DNA from: Torreya grandis
Taxonomy: Eukaryota; Streptophyta; Pinopsida; Cupressales; Taxaceae
Reading direction: 5' to 3'
NCBI GenBank assembly: GCA_037957365.1
Contig: JARHVA010000460.1
Coordinates: 1,301,001 to 1,365,000, forward strand
DNA length: 64,000 nt
The first letter of the stretch is position 1. Each line of letters opens with the position of its first letter. The notes under the pieces are model-generated. The model had not been told where the DNA came from. It saw nothing but the letters and a program-made list of their open reading frames with translations, and did no database searches. Positions 27,464 to 40,628 of this stretch are shown one piece after another. Made by a program: the position numbers and the translations under genes.

Positions 27464-27868
27464 GTGAGTAATCTATAATCATGTCTTTTGCATATTAAAC
27501 GATGATCAATGTGAACCTATCATTTTTGCATTATAGACAAAGAGAGGACATTCACCCATAGTTTCATGCGTTCAATAGTAGCATGGGGATAAAAACCTCT
27601 GAGTCATATGAGCAACATGATATCTCTGACTAGGTAATTCCCATATCTGAAGTCTTGGCATAGGCACAATGATGTCAAAGGAAACATATACAACTGATCA
27701 CAAAGACTCTAGTATAAAAATACATACACCACTTCAACTAGCCAGTAGTCACATGTCAACATTTGAGTGGGTATAAATAGAATATTCTTTATTTTACCTC
27801 TTGTGAGATGAATTTTGGGGGTTTGACCCACTGTATGAGCCTCTGGCTTAATAAGCCTCTAGCTTAAT
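27464..27868. other. Region between the orphan exon and element D copy 2
   Basis: No gene seen. Confidence 0.4.
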
Positions 27869-29289
27869 TACAAACACTATGATTGCACATGTTTTAAACT
27901 TTTTTTACTAAGTGGCCCACCAATATTTACATACATGTGGGATTTATTTCCCACTTTGACAATCTTGGAGTCTTCAATAACGTACTGTTTATCATAAAAA
28001 TTGTATCACTTTGAGGACTTAGACCATATTTATCTTGCTTAATTTATCTTTCTTGAGAAGACTAACTTCATTGGCTTTAATTATTTTTCCTAGTGTTTGG
28101 TTCTATAGAGAGACCTGAAATGTCAGACTTAATTTCACATACACATTTGATTTTATAAAAATTTGCACTTTTCACATTGTAAATTTTCAATCAAAAAAAT
28201 AACCTCATACTTCTATGTTAGATTATCAATAAAATTAACTATATATTTTCTTGAATATTGTTTTAAGTATTCTTCATCATGGTTAGAAAAGTGTTATAGT
28301 ATATTGTAAAAGCCCCACAATATGTTGCAGTGACAACAAAGATGACATATAGACATAATAAACCAATGGCACTCTTGGATTCATGAGGCATTGTATATAA
28401 TTTCATGAAATCTTTCACACACTTTAGGATAGGAATGTATATTCATCAAGGTGAGATAAGGGTTCAAATATATCAAGAGACCCCAAACCTATTGTGGCAT
28501 CAATAACAATGATAGATACACATAAATGAGAAGTGACACTCCAAACCTATATCAAATCATATTGAGATTCACAACATGTTACAAGCACTTGAATGAATAA
28601 TACATATGTCCAAGGGACATGTCCTTTAATATCTTAATATTTTGAGGCATTATATATGTCATCATAATGTATTGGATAATAGTATTTATATACTATATTC
28701 TATATAAATAATAACTATATATAATATAGTATGTAAGTAAATATCTTGTAAGTGGAGCTAAGAAGGTAAATAGGCATATAATAATTGTTAAAAATATTTA
28801 TGGAGTGAAGGAGTATAGAAACTTATATCAAAAGGATATATAAGAATGTAAACTAGGTGTGAAAGAGAATAACATATAGGAGTGAGATAGATAAGAAGAG
28901 AAGTATGTATTATAAGAGATAGATAAGAGAGAAGAGTGTATTTAATCTAGATACACATAAGTGAGAGCTATAGAAGTGAATACAAGTACAAAGAGTATGG
29001 CAGAATGCAATGGATATTAATTAATAATAAGAAGTTATAATATAATATATTTTGCTATGTGTTATATGCATGGAATATAGGTAATCTACACATTATAACA
29101 TAAGTAATTTGCTCAAGTGCATATATTTACCCCCATTTTTGAAATATCAACTCTAGCCAAGGTCACTCAATCCCTAATTTGGTTCATAATATCTGATTTT
29201 CATGAAGGTTTTGTGGTATAAAACTTTCTACATTAAATCTAGAGAAATATCATAGATGAATATAATGAGTATAGATGGAGAGCAATCAC

Positions 29290-31095
29290 TACTCAAAAAA
29301 TATTTTTGGTAGATCCAAGTTATACTTTAGCCCTAGTGGTACAAGGTTATCAACCGCAAATGAAATATCAAATGTCACTACCACAAGTACATGAACAAAA
29401 GGTCCAAAAAGTAAATATTACAATGGGTATTAAGGAGGCTACCATTAAGATAATAGACACGAATAAAAATAAGGATACCAAGGAGAAAGATGATATATCC
29501 AAGATAATGCAATGATCAATTTTTAAAAATGTGGTAAACAAGTACACATTGTGAGAAATTGTATAGAAGGAATTAGATACAATGCAAATTATTCTAGGAA
29601 ATGAGTACACATTATTTTTTCAATTGTGCTATATTTAACAATACTATAAAAATGAGGGAATGAAAATAGAAAAACTTAGGGGTGTGCCACCCCTAAGGTG
29701 AACATCACTTAAAAATGGTACCATTATCTTAAGAATTGATGGGGAGATGCTACAAAATAAATAGACCAAAATCTTTTGACAGTTATGATGATAGAAAAGA
29801 GGAGTAAATAAGGCCAAAAAGATAAAAATTGGCATCCAATATAATAGATAAACACAAATAAGTGGTGTGGTATTTACAAGGGTTGCCAAAACTAAAACTG
29901 CTAAAACAATTAGCTAAGGAGATAGATAATGAATTAAAAAACCCTATGTCAATGATCATAAGGAAAGAGAGTATGAAAGGGGTGGATAAAAAATGAATAA
30001 TGAAGAAGCTAAGGAGGAAATAGATAACAATGATTATCCTAATCCAAGAAAACATAGTCAAATAGGGTTAAAAAGTTAAACATTTTTTGAAAAGATTTAA
30101 TTAAAAAGAATAAAATTTGACTTATTTGGAAGAAAAAGATACGAGGACTAATTTTTTTTATATAAATGATAAAATCAATAGTGCTGTTGGAGAATCTAGG
30201 AAAATTATGTAAAGCAAACATTAGAATAAGCAAGAAAAAAAGAGAGGATAAATCATGTGTTGAGAATATGCAATCATGAAAAATTAAAATTTATTAAAAA
30301 AACATTAAGATGGAGGAAGAAATCTATTTTGGTATATGTGAAGATAAATGGATAGGAGGTTGATAATAAATTATTGGATTTAGGAGTGGGTCCACCAACA
30401 TCATATCATGGAGTACTTAGAAAAACTTAGGAAAACCATCATTACAAAAAGTGTCATATGACATTGCTTTACCTAATGTACCCCAAGATATCTCGGTGGT
30501 GTAATAGTAGATGTGGAAATAGACTTCATGGAGATTGATAAAAAGGTTGATTTTGAAGTCATGGGAAACTCATGATGTTTATTTTCAGCCATGTGAGAAG
30601 TGGATAACGTGGGATTATCAATGGAAGGATATTAATTTCCAGTTAAAAGTTCCTTAAAAAAAACATTAAGATGGAAGAAGAAATCTATTTTGTTAGATGT
30701 GAAGGTAAATGGATAGGAGGTTGAGAATAAATTATTATATTTAGGAGTGGACACCATCATCATATTATGGAATACTTGGAAAAACTTAAGAAAACCATCA
30801 TTATAAAAAGTGCCATATGATATTGCTTTACCTAATGCTACCGCAAGATACTCTAGTGGTGTAATGGTAGGTGTGGAAATAGACTTCACAAAAATTGATA
30901 AAAAGGTTTATTTTGAAGTCATGGGAAACTCATGATATTTATTTTCAACCATGTGAGAAATTGAGAAGGTGGTATTATCAATGGGAGGGTATTAATTTTC
31001 AGCCCAAGTATAAGGATCATCAAGGCCATAGAGGAGAAGATTACTATAAATCATGTTATAAATGTAAGAATCACCATGCAGGTTTTCATCAATGA
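29290..31095 (+). pseudogene. Element D gag, duplicated aspartic protease and Cys/His-rich tail
   Basis: Gag remnant at 29306-29515 (YTLALVVQGYQPQMKYQMSL, then a Lys/Asp/Ile-rich part), then the knuckle CGKQVHIVRNCIEG at about 29532-29575. The protease appears twice in tandem (30279-30640 and 30641-31001): V.NG.E.DNKLLDLGVG, then a stretch with GKPS and VSYDIALPNAT. Downstream, 30900-31095 reads WYYQWEGINFQPKYKDHQGH and DYYKSCYKCKNHHAGFHQ, a CX2C-HH motif. Further plus-strand sequence to about 31260 is rich in His and Trp in one frame. The protease active site has D-L-G in place of D-S/T-G. Stops and frameshifts make it non-functional. Confidence 0.65.
30279..31001 (+). repeat. Tandem duplication of about 361 bp covering the element D protease
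   Basis: AACATTAAGATGGA-GAAGAAATCTATTTTG recurs at 30301 and 30662, and ATGGGAAACTCATGAT-TTTATTTTCA at 30561 and 30921. Unit length is 360-361 bp with clear but modest divergence. Copy D1 has a single unit. Confidence 0.85.
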
Positions 31096-34000
31096 TAGGA
31101 GTGTCGAGAGTGATATCATTAGGTTCCTCATTGGGATCGTCATAAATGGGAGGACCATATTGGTAATCCTATGTCCCATTATGGGTGTCATCATTGGGAT
31201 ATTCACCACACTAATAAGGATCATCATAAGTAGGATGATTATCATGGGGATCTTTGGCCATGGGAAAGATGTCTCATAAGTGGATCATGAGGAGTTAGAT
31301 TTAATGGTGGTCATAGAAGGAAGAAAAGAGTGAACCATGAAAAATTGGAATGAGTTGAGAATCACTATAAAAATTTTAACAGGAGACATCATGATTAAAA
31401 ATATAAAATGACAAAATGAAAAAAAGAATAAATAATGTATAAATTAGTGAAATAGTATCAACCTGGTCAATGTAGTAGGAAAATGAGTTAATGAATAAAA
31501 ACTATATCAGTTTGGTCAATACACTATACTTGGAAATTGAATTGTATTGGGCTTGTTACATCCCGATTCTCTCACTAAACTAATTTACCTAATTATCTAT
31601 GGATTAATATGGTTGTTAAATTGATTTGTTACTGTTTAACTAAAATAATAAGTTATATGCTATTATGGGACATATGTATGTTACTTAGATTTCATGAGTT
31701 CATTATTATGAGATGGCTAATTATGAATTTAGACATAATGATTATAATACATTTGTTGTTATAGCATTGTTTTATATGTATCATGATATACTTGACTAAC
31801 TACCTTCTTATCACGAGTTGGATGTATAAGAATTTATCCCTTAGAGCATGATGGAGAGAGAAAATCATTGGAGAGGGTGACGTAAATGAATATGATGAAG
31901 GATGATAGAGGAAATTGCTAAGACCCATGCACACATCACATTAAATTGAAAATGTTATATGCATTGTGTGTTTGATTGATAGAGTTAGTACGTTTTGAAA
32001 GTTAATTATAGTTAAACATTAAAGTTTGTGTTTTAAATGCTAGTACGTAGTTATGAAATAAATACTATATGTGATTGCATTTTGTATGTAGACTCAATGC
32101 TTGATGTTGCAGTAGAATGAAATTTCTTTACTTGTGTTTTTCTATGATTTCAAAATGTAAATCAAGTATAAAATATTTAATTACAATTATATATAGACTA
32201 GTGAAATGTCTTTAAAACATTTTATAATGTTAATCTTACTATTATTGATATTCAATAATATCAATATACGTTAAGCTATTACAATAAACAAGGACATATA
32301 TAATCTATATACACTAGTAATTGAATGAAACAATTATCTTGTTATAATAAGAATCCATATTTGATTGGTCTATCATTTAATATATAAAAGATAAATAACG
32401 TTGTAAACGGAGATAGTTACCTTTAATTGATATTGAGGAGGTAAAATTATCATAAAATAATAAGCCTAATCTTATTGTTTTGCATGGACTACGTTAAAAG
32501 TTGAAAATGTAGTTATCATTTTGTATAATGACTTGAGTGGACTTATTTAGTGATTAACTCGGTCTTAAAAACAAATACTAACACGCATGATTTTGAAAAT
32601 AAAGGAAAGCTCGAGTTAAGTTCTGGTCTTTGATCTTAAGTTGAAATGTTAAAAATGCAGATTTGTTCATGGACTATGGACTGAGGTAAACAGGGGCATG
32701 AAAATCTAGTTTTAATAAGAGGTGAGTGATGAGAGAGCAGAAGGGATAAGTGGTGACAGAGTGAAGGAAAGGAAAGGAAAAGAGCAGGAAGAGAAAGAAG
32801 AAATTCTGGTTTGAAATTGGTATCAAGTTGGAAGTGATTGAAAGGTTGGTTATGTTATTATTATTCTTTTGTTTATTTAATTCTGTGAATGATTCGATCC
32901 TGAGGGTTTAGAAATAAATTTGATTTTGAATTGAGACTACAGGGTTCGTCGTATGGATGGCTTGGCCATCCACATAACTAAGCTGGTATCAAATAAACCC
33001 TATGATTTACAACCAGTTATATTTTAAAGAAGAAGCCGTAGGATATAAAATGGTTCTTTTGTTTATGACCTAGATATAAATCTGGGTGAATAGTTATGTA
33101 ATATATAAACTTATGAACGAGCCTTTGGAAACTTAAAATATGTCTGCACAGAGGTAATGCCCAATAAGATTACCAATTATATATACTTAGCTAGTAATGG
33201 ACCAATTATATATATATATATATATATATGCATATTCATATATATAATACGGAGGGAAAATTACACAAGTCTTAGGAATATTATATATATATTTGAGATA
33301 AAATAGTAGAAGACATTTTGGACAGATTAAAAAGGAATTCTGTGTATATCAATTTGTTAAAACACAAAATATAAAAATTCGATTGAGAAAATAAATATGT
33401 ATATTGTTGAATTGGATTGGTTGAGCATAAAATGTGACTATCAACTTAGATACTACTTTGACTGTGTAAATTAAACAATAGTGCATAATTAAACAAAGTC
33501 TTTCCTATTGTGAATCTGTATACATATATGTATATATTCCCTATATAATTGGAAATACAAGACATAGTATATACCATGTCATATTTGGACTGCGTATACT
33601 TAAATTACAGGTAGTGTATATATATTTATATATAGATTTAATTTATTAACTATATAATGACATTATGAGTTTAAAGATATGGACCAAAAACTTAAACACT
33701 TTATGCATATGCATAACCATATGATATAATTTTAGTATATGAACTGGTGGAAAAACGTGGCTGTGTATTTATTAATATTGAAGCACAAAGTATATATTGT
33801 TACATAAAGCGTATACTCATTTTCCCATGTTGCAAGAAATTTTGGTTAAAGTTTATGTATATATGTATGTTACTATGAAAGGAAATATATAAATTTTTCA
33901 TTTAGAAATCTGTAAATTCTTTTATATAGAGAATGACTGTGTCAAGTTTATATACATATATGGAAAATGGGTCATATTGAAAGAGAATTGATAAATTAAT

Positions 34001-34232
34001 TGATGTTTTATACTCTTTATTTTTTATTACATATACAAAATAAATATTTTATCAAAACAGAATAATAGGGTAACATTGGGATGATATTCATTAAAATTAA
34101 ATAATATCCCTTATGTTTGAATTTGTAAATCAAATTGGGACTTAGGAAATATGGACACCCTAATTAGATTTAGTTGCTTATTCATGAAAGATATGAATTA
34201 AATAGTCTTGAAAGTGAATGGGTAAAAATATC

Positions 34233-34234
<2 letters not shown>

Positions 34235-34314
<80 letters not shown>

Positions 34315-34316
34315 TT
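34235..34316. repeat. (TA)n microsatellite in the 5' LTR
   Basis: TA units with two TG interruptions. At the matching place in the 3' LTR the sequence is (TACA)n, (CA)n and (TA)n instead. Confidence 0.9.
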
Positions 34317-34683
34317 GATATATATGTTATACACTTATATGTGAATTTAGGTCTACATACATGTGTATAATGGATATGAATAGGAAGCGTGTCTATATTT
34401 ATGGTATGTAACTAAGTATATAAGTCATGAAATCTTGAAGGATGGGGAACTATAATTATACACACGTAGCCTAAGTTTATGAATGAGTGAATAAGCGTTT
34501 GTTATGAGTTTATTAAATTATTATAAAAATTATGATTGATGGTTTATTTTGAGTACCATGAACTATATATTATGAAAATGATGAATTTTTACATTAACAT
34601 TTACTTAAGGAAAGTAGAATCTTTGTAATGACTTGTATTCTACCCATTTAGTAAATAAACTTGCTTGCCTTGAATATTGTTTA

Positions 34684-37120
34684 TGTTGAGGTATGTTCCT
34701 ATTGAGGCATTAATGTTATCATTGATTTCAAAAGTAATTGAGTGTCTTTGATGTCCCATAATTGATCTTTTGAAGATACATGGTAAGTATTCATGATGGC
34801 TTAAGCATGGTCTAGTAGGTTCTTGAGTTCTGCATAAGGTCTTGGTACAATGTTGTGATGTGACAAGCTTATGAGAAGATGTGTGGCAGTAGTTGAGCAT
34901 GGAATAATGTTGTTTGACATAATAATGTGTTATAGAGTGCATCTATAGTGGAAAGAAGATCTCAAAGTAGTATGGTGTCTAATAGGTCCATGTGAATGGA
35001 TTTGTTCTTGAGAATGGATATAGCTTGTAGAGGCATGATGGTGATGATATGGATATGTATAAGCTTGAAGTTGTGAATTTTAGTATGTGAGCATGGTAAA
35101 AGTATATATGACATGAGTATGAGGTGTTGTGAGAAATGCAATAGGTTTCAAGGTATTTTCAAGGTCTAAGTGTGGCTTACAAGTATAAGCTTAACATGCA
35201 AAGAGACCTAGTGTGGTCTAATGAGGGGTCAAAGTTAATTTCTAAGGTGATATAAGTCATGTGAGCTTTACCAGAGGTGTGAGAGGTTGTCTCAAGAATT
35301 TTCATGAAGTTTTAGGTCTTGAGTCAAAAGAGAAAGCATGAAAAGTGGGTCTTTAGGTCTCTCAAGTGCTAAAAGGAAGAGTTGTAGGCCTGAGAAGGAA
35401 TTTTTTATGCTTATTGGCACGTGTGACTATTGCATGGGAATATGAGCTCTTAGAGAGAGTTTAAAAAGGGTCTTAATAATGTTTTATAAGAATTATAAGT
35501 TGGTTTTACGATAAATTTTATATGAACAAATGTTAAGAATGGAAACCAGTCTAAAACCCTACTAAAACCGTCATATTGAACCGATGGTAAATATTTTGTT
35601 TTTGAGTACCTAAAATGGATTGGTAAGGATATTTTTATGATTTAAGAATGTATAGGACTCTTATAGGTATATCTATGGGTCATTGAGTATTCATGAGAGT
35701 GAGTGGAAGCTATAGAAAAAACCTTGTTTCTCAAAACTTTGGTATAGTAGGAAGGGTTACCTAGGTCAAAGAATGAAAATAATTGAAGGAAAAAGTTTGA
35801 GACTTTTAATTAATTTCAATGATGATTTATAATCAGGTTAAAAAATAAAAAATGGCTAAATTGGTCATTGAAGATGACCTATCGTTAAAAGGCCTAATAG
35901 TGAGAAAGACAGTGAGAAAATAGGCAATAATGAGAATGAGTCTAGGGATATGTTTCAATAGATTATGAATGGATCTAATTGATTGAGGTTGATGTCAAAT
36001 ACCTATATGACCTTTCTCGATTGAATAAAAGTTTTTTTGATACTTATAGACAAGCAAAAAATTGTTCACAAGATGACCTATTTGAAGGAGTTAAGGCTGT
36101 GTGTTGTAAGGTTTTATAATGGGTTTGCAAGTTGAATTATTAAAATAAGACCATGATGTTTTTGTATCTGAGAGTGATATAGAGGTATCATAGGATCACA
36201 CACATGTTTCAATAGTTCCTGAAAGTTTCTATATAATTTTTGGAATGCATGTTCACCATGACTGGTTCACAAGATAAAATGACTATTCTGGGTATGCAAG
36301 ATGGAATGAAGAGTTTGAGACACTATGACAGGATTCAATGCATATTGTGATCATGTTAATGTTTTTTAAGATATATATCATCTATACATGATTTATAAAA
36401 TATTTAAATTCACTTTAAGGAGTCGAGATATGGAATCCAAAATGACTTATTTGGTTGTGTAAGGACTGTGAGAAAGAAACTTAATAGATTGGTTTATAAG
36501 ACCAATGGTTGACACTATAACTGATGATATATCTATTTTATGGTATTATATAAGTCACATAGGAAATATTCATGTGAATGAGAAGTCTTTTCTTAATGTC
36601 TGACAGAGGATAAAGAAGATAGAGAGCTGAAGAAGAGGTCACCATCTTTTGATTGAACAATAATGTGTCTTGAAGTGATCAAGCTGTCTTGGCTAAGTTG
36701 GTGCTTAGTCAAGAGAGAGTGGAAGTTTTCTTGTAGGTTAGATCTTAAATAAGTTTCCTTTAAGTGTTTGATTTGGTGCTAAGTCACTGAGGGGGTGGGT
36801 GCCTCTTTACAAGTTAGAACTTGTTAAATGACTAGCTGAGTTGGTGTTTGACTAGTGAGGGGTTGGTGCCTCACTAAATGTTGATCCATTGATTATAATA
36901 AAATAGTCCAAGTGGTGTGTTAGTAGGTTTTATCCTCCATGATGGTTTACCACATATATCTTATGTTCATGTGTTGATATCTTGATTCATGTTTATATGA
37001 TTATTTTTTTATGCTTTACTTATTCACTATATTAGTTTGAAAGGTTAATGAATGATATATGAAATTGAAATAAAAGTTTGTACACTAATTCACCCTCCCT
37101 CAGTGGTTGTGATTCCAATA
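34684..37120 (+). mobile_element. Solo-LTR-like insertion (copia Maximus/SIRE-like) in the chromovirus 5' LTR
   Basis: This 2437-bp insertion is absent from the right LTR. It starts TGTTGAGG, ends TTCCAATA, and is flanked by GTTTA on both sides (34679-34683 and 37121-37125), a clean 5-bp target duplication. The pre-insertion site in the right LTR reads ATTTA. The right half holds GGTTTTATCCTCCATGATGG and TTTACCACAT, then AATTCACCCTCCCTCAGTGG before the end, a style common near the 3' end of plant copia LTRs. No coding region is visible, so it looks like a solo LTR left by recombination. The lineage is inferred from style only. Confidence 0.7.
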
Positions 37121-38099
37121 GTTTATGTGTTGAATAATATAAATAAGGTTCATTCATATGTTTGATAGACTAAATATATGTGTATTAATTAGCATGAATT
37201 TGTAATTGCTAGTAGAAAAAATTTCATGAATCTATTGGTTATAATAGATGTTAACCAAATTTAGCATTGTTGGTTCTAACTAAGTAGTGAGACAGACTTC
37301 ATCGGCTTAGTTATCATCCAAAATATCAGATGAAGGTAACTCGATCAAGTGGTGTGTATGAAATTGATCAATTTTAGATATCAATAACTATTTGAAAATT
37401 TTGGCCAAAGTAATGTTAAATAGACATTATCATTTTATATGTATGATTTACGTGTTTGTGTGACATAATGTTAGAAAATATTTTATTTATGGTACACATC
37501 ATGTAGTAAAAATCTCACAACATATGATTACTAATGTGTCTCTCTAGATTCTCATACCGTCACTATCTACCCATAAGTGAAGGGAATGCCATTCCATGTG
37601 TGAAGGATTATGTGGGGATCGATGGTCCATGGTTGATATAGAAAAACACTCAAATAATGTTCTCCCTCCCTACTACAGTACTTACTTGGAGCCTACACTT
37701 GAAATTATCAAAGATACATGAATCAATGTGACTCAAACTCTGTAGAAAATTGTATCTATTATTGTAAATTTGTTAAATAAAAATGCCCTTATGGAAATGT
37801 AATTGATTAATTATTGTAAATTTATATTAGTGATTGTATTATTGTACCACCCATGGTTGGATATTTATATAATTAATTTTCTTATGTAGTTATGCTATTT
37901 TACATAAAATGTTAGTGATTAATAATAGTTATTATTTCATGTTACCTATGTTTAATATACTTAGTTAGTATGTTGAACATCACTAATTATATTTTCATGG
38001 TGTAATATAATGAAAGAATAAGTGTTGAGTAATTATATTCTCATGGTGTAATATAATGAAGTGCCTCAAGATGAAAGAGCATGTGTAGCCATAAAATTG

Positions 38100-38900
38100 A
38101 CAAGGGATATGAAATGGTGAATCCACCTAAGTTTGATGAAATCATTATGGGAGATGAAGTTGAAGCATAGTTGACTAAAAGGGAGAAGTATTTCAAGATT
38201 GAAACTACTTCGAGGACACCAAGTCCATTTTGGGAACTTATCAGTTGGTTGAAGAAGAAGCTATATGGTGGGAAAATAAAAATTTGGAAATGAATATTAA
38301 CTCAACCACCACTAATTGGGAGTAGTTTGTAACACTATTTAGATTACAGTGGCTTCCACAATTATATTTTGACCAGATGCTGATAGATTTTCAAAATCTA
38401 AAAAAAGAAAATTTGTTAGTGAATGAATACTAAGAACAGTTCACCAAAATTTTGGCATATGTATCTCAGTATCAGGTAGATGAAAGGTCTAGGATTAGGA
38501 AGTTCATCATGGGGTTAAAAACCCATATTGGTGGAGAAGTGGATGTTTATGGACCATCTACCATGGACCAAGTCTTTGAGAAAGTAGTCAAACAGAAGCA
38601 AAAGCTGAAATATCTTGCTTAGGTCAGGGACAAGTTTAAGAAAAAAATTAGTTATAAGATAACTTTCAATAATAAAAACTAGAAGTAGAGGAGTAGAGAC
38701 TCCAAGAGTCAATTCAAGAATTAAAATATCAGATTCAATAGTGGTTCAAGTAATGAGAAACTGGGTAATGATTCCAAAGGTAGTTTCAAGGGAGACCAAT
38801 AATTTAATAATAAGGGACCATCATGAGGTTGCTTCATCTATGGAGGTGACAATTTTGTAGGTATGTTGAGGAACAATGGTTCTTCTCCTTAGCAAGGAAC
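38100..38900 (+). pseudogene. Chromovirus gag, broken
   Basis: After repairing a few frameshifts the plus strand reads PPKFD, EA.LT, EKYFKI, then LQWLPQLYFDQML, NEY.EQFTKILAYVSQY and RIRKFIMGLKTHIGGEV, the standard order of gypsy retrotransposon gag. A zinc-knuckle remnant near 38826 reads GCFIYGGDNFVGML, with the second Cys changed to Tyr and the His to Phe. The protein would form the virus-like particle; here it is dead. Confidence 0.8.
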
Positions 38901-38935
38901 TTTTCAACAATATATTCATATGGTGATAGATAATT

Positions 38936-39440
38936 GACAAGTTGAGTTCCAAGCTTCATCCATAGAACTGTTAGGTATTTTGTTTGAACAAATAGTTTCT
39001 ATTTTTACAGATATAAGAGCTATAGAATGTTTTATCGATCTTAAGATTATAAATAAATTATCTAGGAAAGTTGGTGTAATGGAAAATACATGGTCGATAC
39101 AATATGTGAATGATTCTAAAGTCTTAGTTGACAAGTGTTTAGTTGAAGCAGAAATTAGGTGGCCATAATTCAAAATAGTTGTAGATCTTTATGTAGCACC
39201 ACTAGGATCATATGATGTGATCTTAGGAGTCAACGAGATTTCAAAACATAAGGCCAAAGTTGAATGTTACTTGAAAAGGGTTGAGTGTCTTGATGATTCT
39301 AGAAATCAGTTACTAATTCAGGGTAAGAAAAGGGACTTAAGGCTTAGGCAAATCTATGCAATGCAATTCAGGAAGGCCCAAGGTAAGGGATGTCAAACAT
39401 TTATTGTCAAGATAAATAAAATGGAAGACACTAATTTAAC
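38936..39440 (+). pseudogene. Chromovirus aspartic protease, broken and cut by a nested element
   Basis: The frame at 38980-39168 reads LFEQIVSIFTDIRAIECFID, in which DIRA replaces the active-site D-S-G-A. It continues as KIVVDLYVAPLGSYDVILGV (family: L-V-PL--YDVILGMDWL) at about 39172-39240, then the linker to RT to 39440. The nested element starts at 39441; RT resumes at 47483. Confidence 0.8.
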
Positions 39441-40614
39441 TATTTTGAGAATATTGGAGTATTATTCCCATTTTAGTTAAAGGTTTTAAGTAGGAAAATT
39501 AGTAAATATTATTACAATAATTAAGCTACTGATTTGTGAAGTTTATTTATAATTAGAACCTTTCTAAAAATAGTAATAAAGGATAGAAAATAAGACATAT
39601 CTGGAAACTGACTGAGATGACTGAGACAGAGTTTGAAATTCACTATGCAGGATTGAGATGCTATCACAAATAAGGATCTGGACTTTGTTTTATGATTGGA
39701 TAGGAGCACTGAAATATGAAACTAATGGAACCAGTGTTGTAGTCCACTTCTATCACTATTATCCAAAAGACCTGAGCTTTTTGGATTTTGTTTCTTGTAT
39801 TTATGTGACCCTACCTGTCAAGTTTTGACTACTAGATGTATGTATAACTCTCTGTAGAGTTGATTTAGTATTCAAACCCTAGACTCCATTATGATTTGAT
39901 CAATTTTGATAAACAGGGGGGTTAGTGTGTGTAAGATTCACTGAATGTGTATTCACACCCATTGTGTGGGAATGCTACCTACATATCTACACTCCAAAGA
40001 GGGATCAAGACATATGTAGTTCTCCCATTTGATGTGATTTATGTATTGTAGATGTAAAGAAATGTGAAATTGGGTGTGCTTGAGGTGACTAGGGACTGGT
40101 ATGAAGATTTAGATGTGCTTATAACTATATTAGATGACTATGTGTAGAGAATAGGGAAGATTGTCTAAGTGGTTTCACTTTTATTCTTGCTTTACTTTGT
40201 GATATTTGTCAACCCATTATAAATTATCTTTGAATAGGATTTTATAGAGATTTGTTGGTCATGGGTCAAATGTATTTGCATTAAGCTAACAATAAGAGGG
40301 ATATGAACTAGAAGGAAATGACTATTGGAGCTAAAAATACATTGGGACATGAGTGCCAGAAATGAACACCCTAGGGTCTAATGCTATAGTCCAAGTTGGG
40401 TACTATTTTTTTGAAGGTAAAAGACTTAGGGGGATGGATTTGTCATAGAAAAAGTAGCCTAGAGGAGGTGAAATCACTATTTGGAAGGCTACGAATGACT
40501 AAGAATCAGTAAAAATGTGCCTAAAAGGGTCATGAGAGCAAGCAAGAGGGACCTATGGGTTGGATGTCACAAGCCACACTCAAGTTATCAATTTTCATAT
40601 TTTATATGACTGCA
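39441..40614 (-). repeat. 3' LTR of the nested gag-protease element
   Basis: It pairs with 46300-47482. The outer end TATTTTGAGAATATTGGAG matches TGTTTTAGGAATATTAGAG of the other copy. Confidence 0.88.
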
Positions 40615-40628
40615 TTTCATCCCCATTT

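Larger units (their letters stand above)
27869..31553 (+). mobile_element. Element D, copy 2: gag-protease-only retroelement, cut by the chromovirus at 31554
   Basis: The left 1.3 kb (27869-about 29180) is non-coding and pairs with D copy 1, but holds about 177 bp (28981-29157) absent from copy 1 at the copia junction. Gag and protease remnants follow. A degenerate tRNA-Met-like primer site may lie near 29179 (TTTGGTTCATAATATCTG). No reverse transcriptase or integrase is present before the chromovirus LTR begins. Confidence 0.65.
31554..38030 (+). repeat. Chromovirus 5' LTR (about 4.03 kb plus a 2.44-kb insertion)
   Basis: It matches 50429-54478 through GTTGAGTAA at its inner end. The left LTR retains about 29 bp after TGTTACAT (CCCGATTCTCTCACTAAACT and onward) that the right LTR lacks. 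Just inside, ATTATATT-TCATGGTGTAATATAATGAA occurs twice in tandem (about 37987 and 38031), which blurs the inner border and the primer site. Confidence 0.85.

Noticed and set aside
34640..34942. 100-codon minus-strand frame
   Set aside because: It spans the junction between the chromovirus LTR and the later insertion, so it cannot be an old conserved gene.
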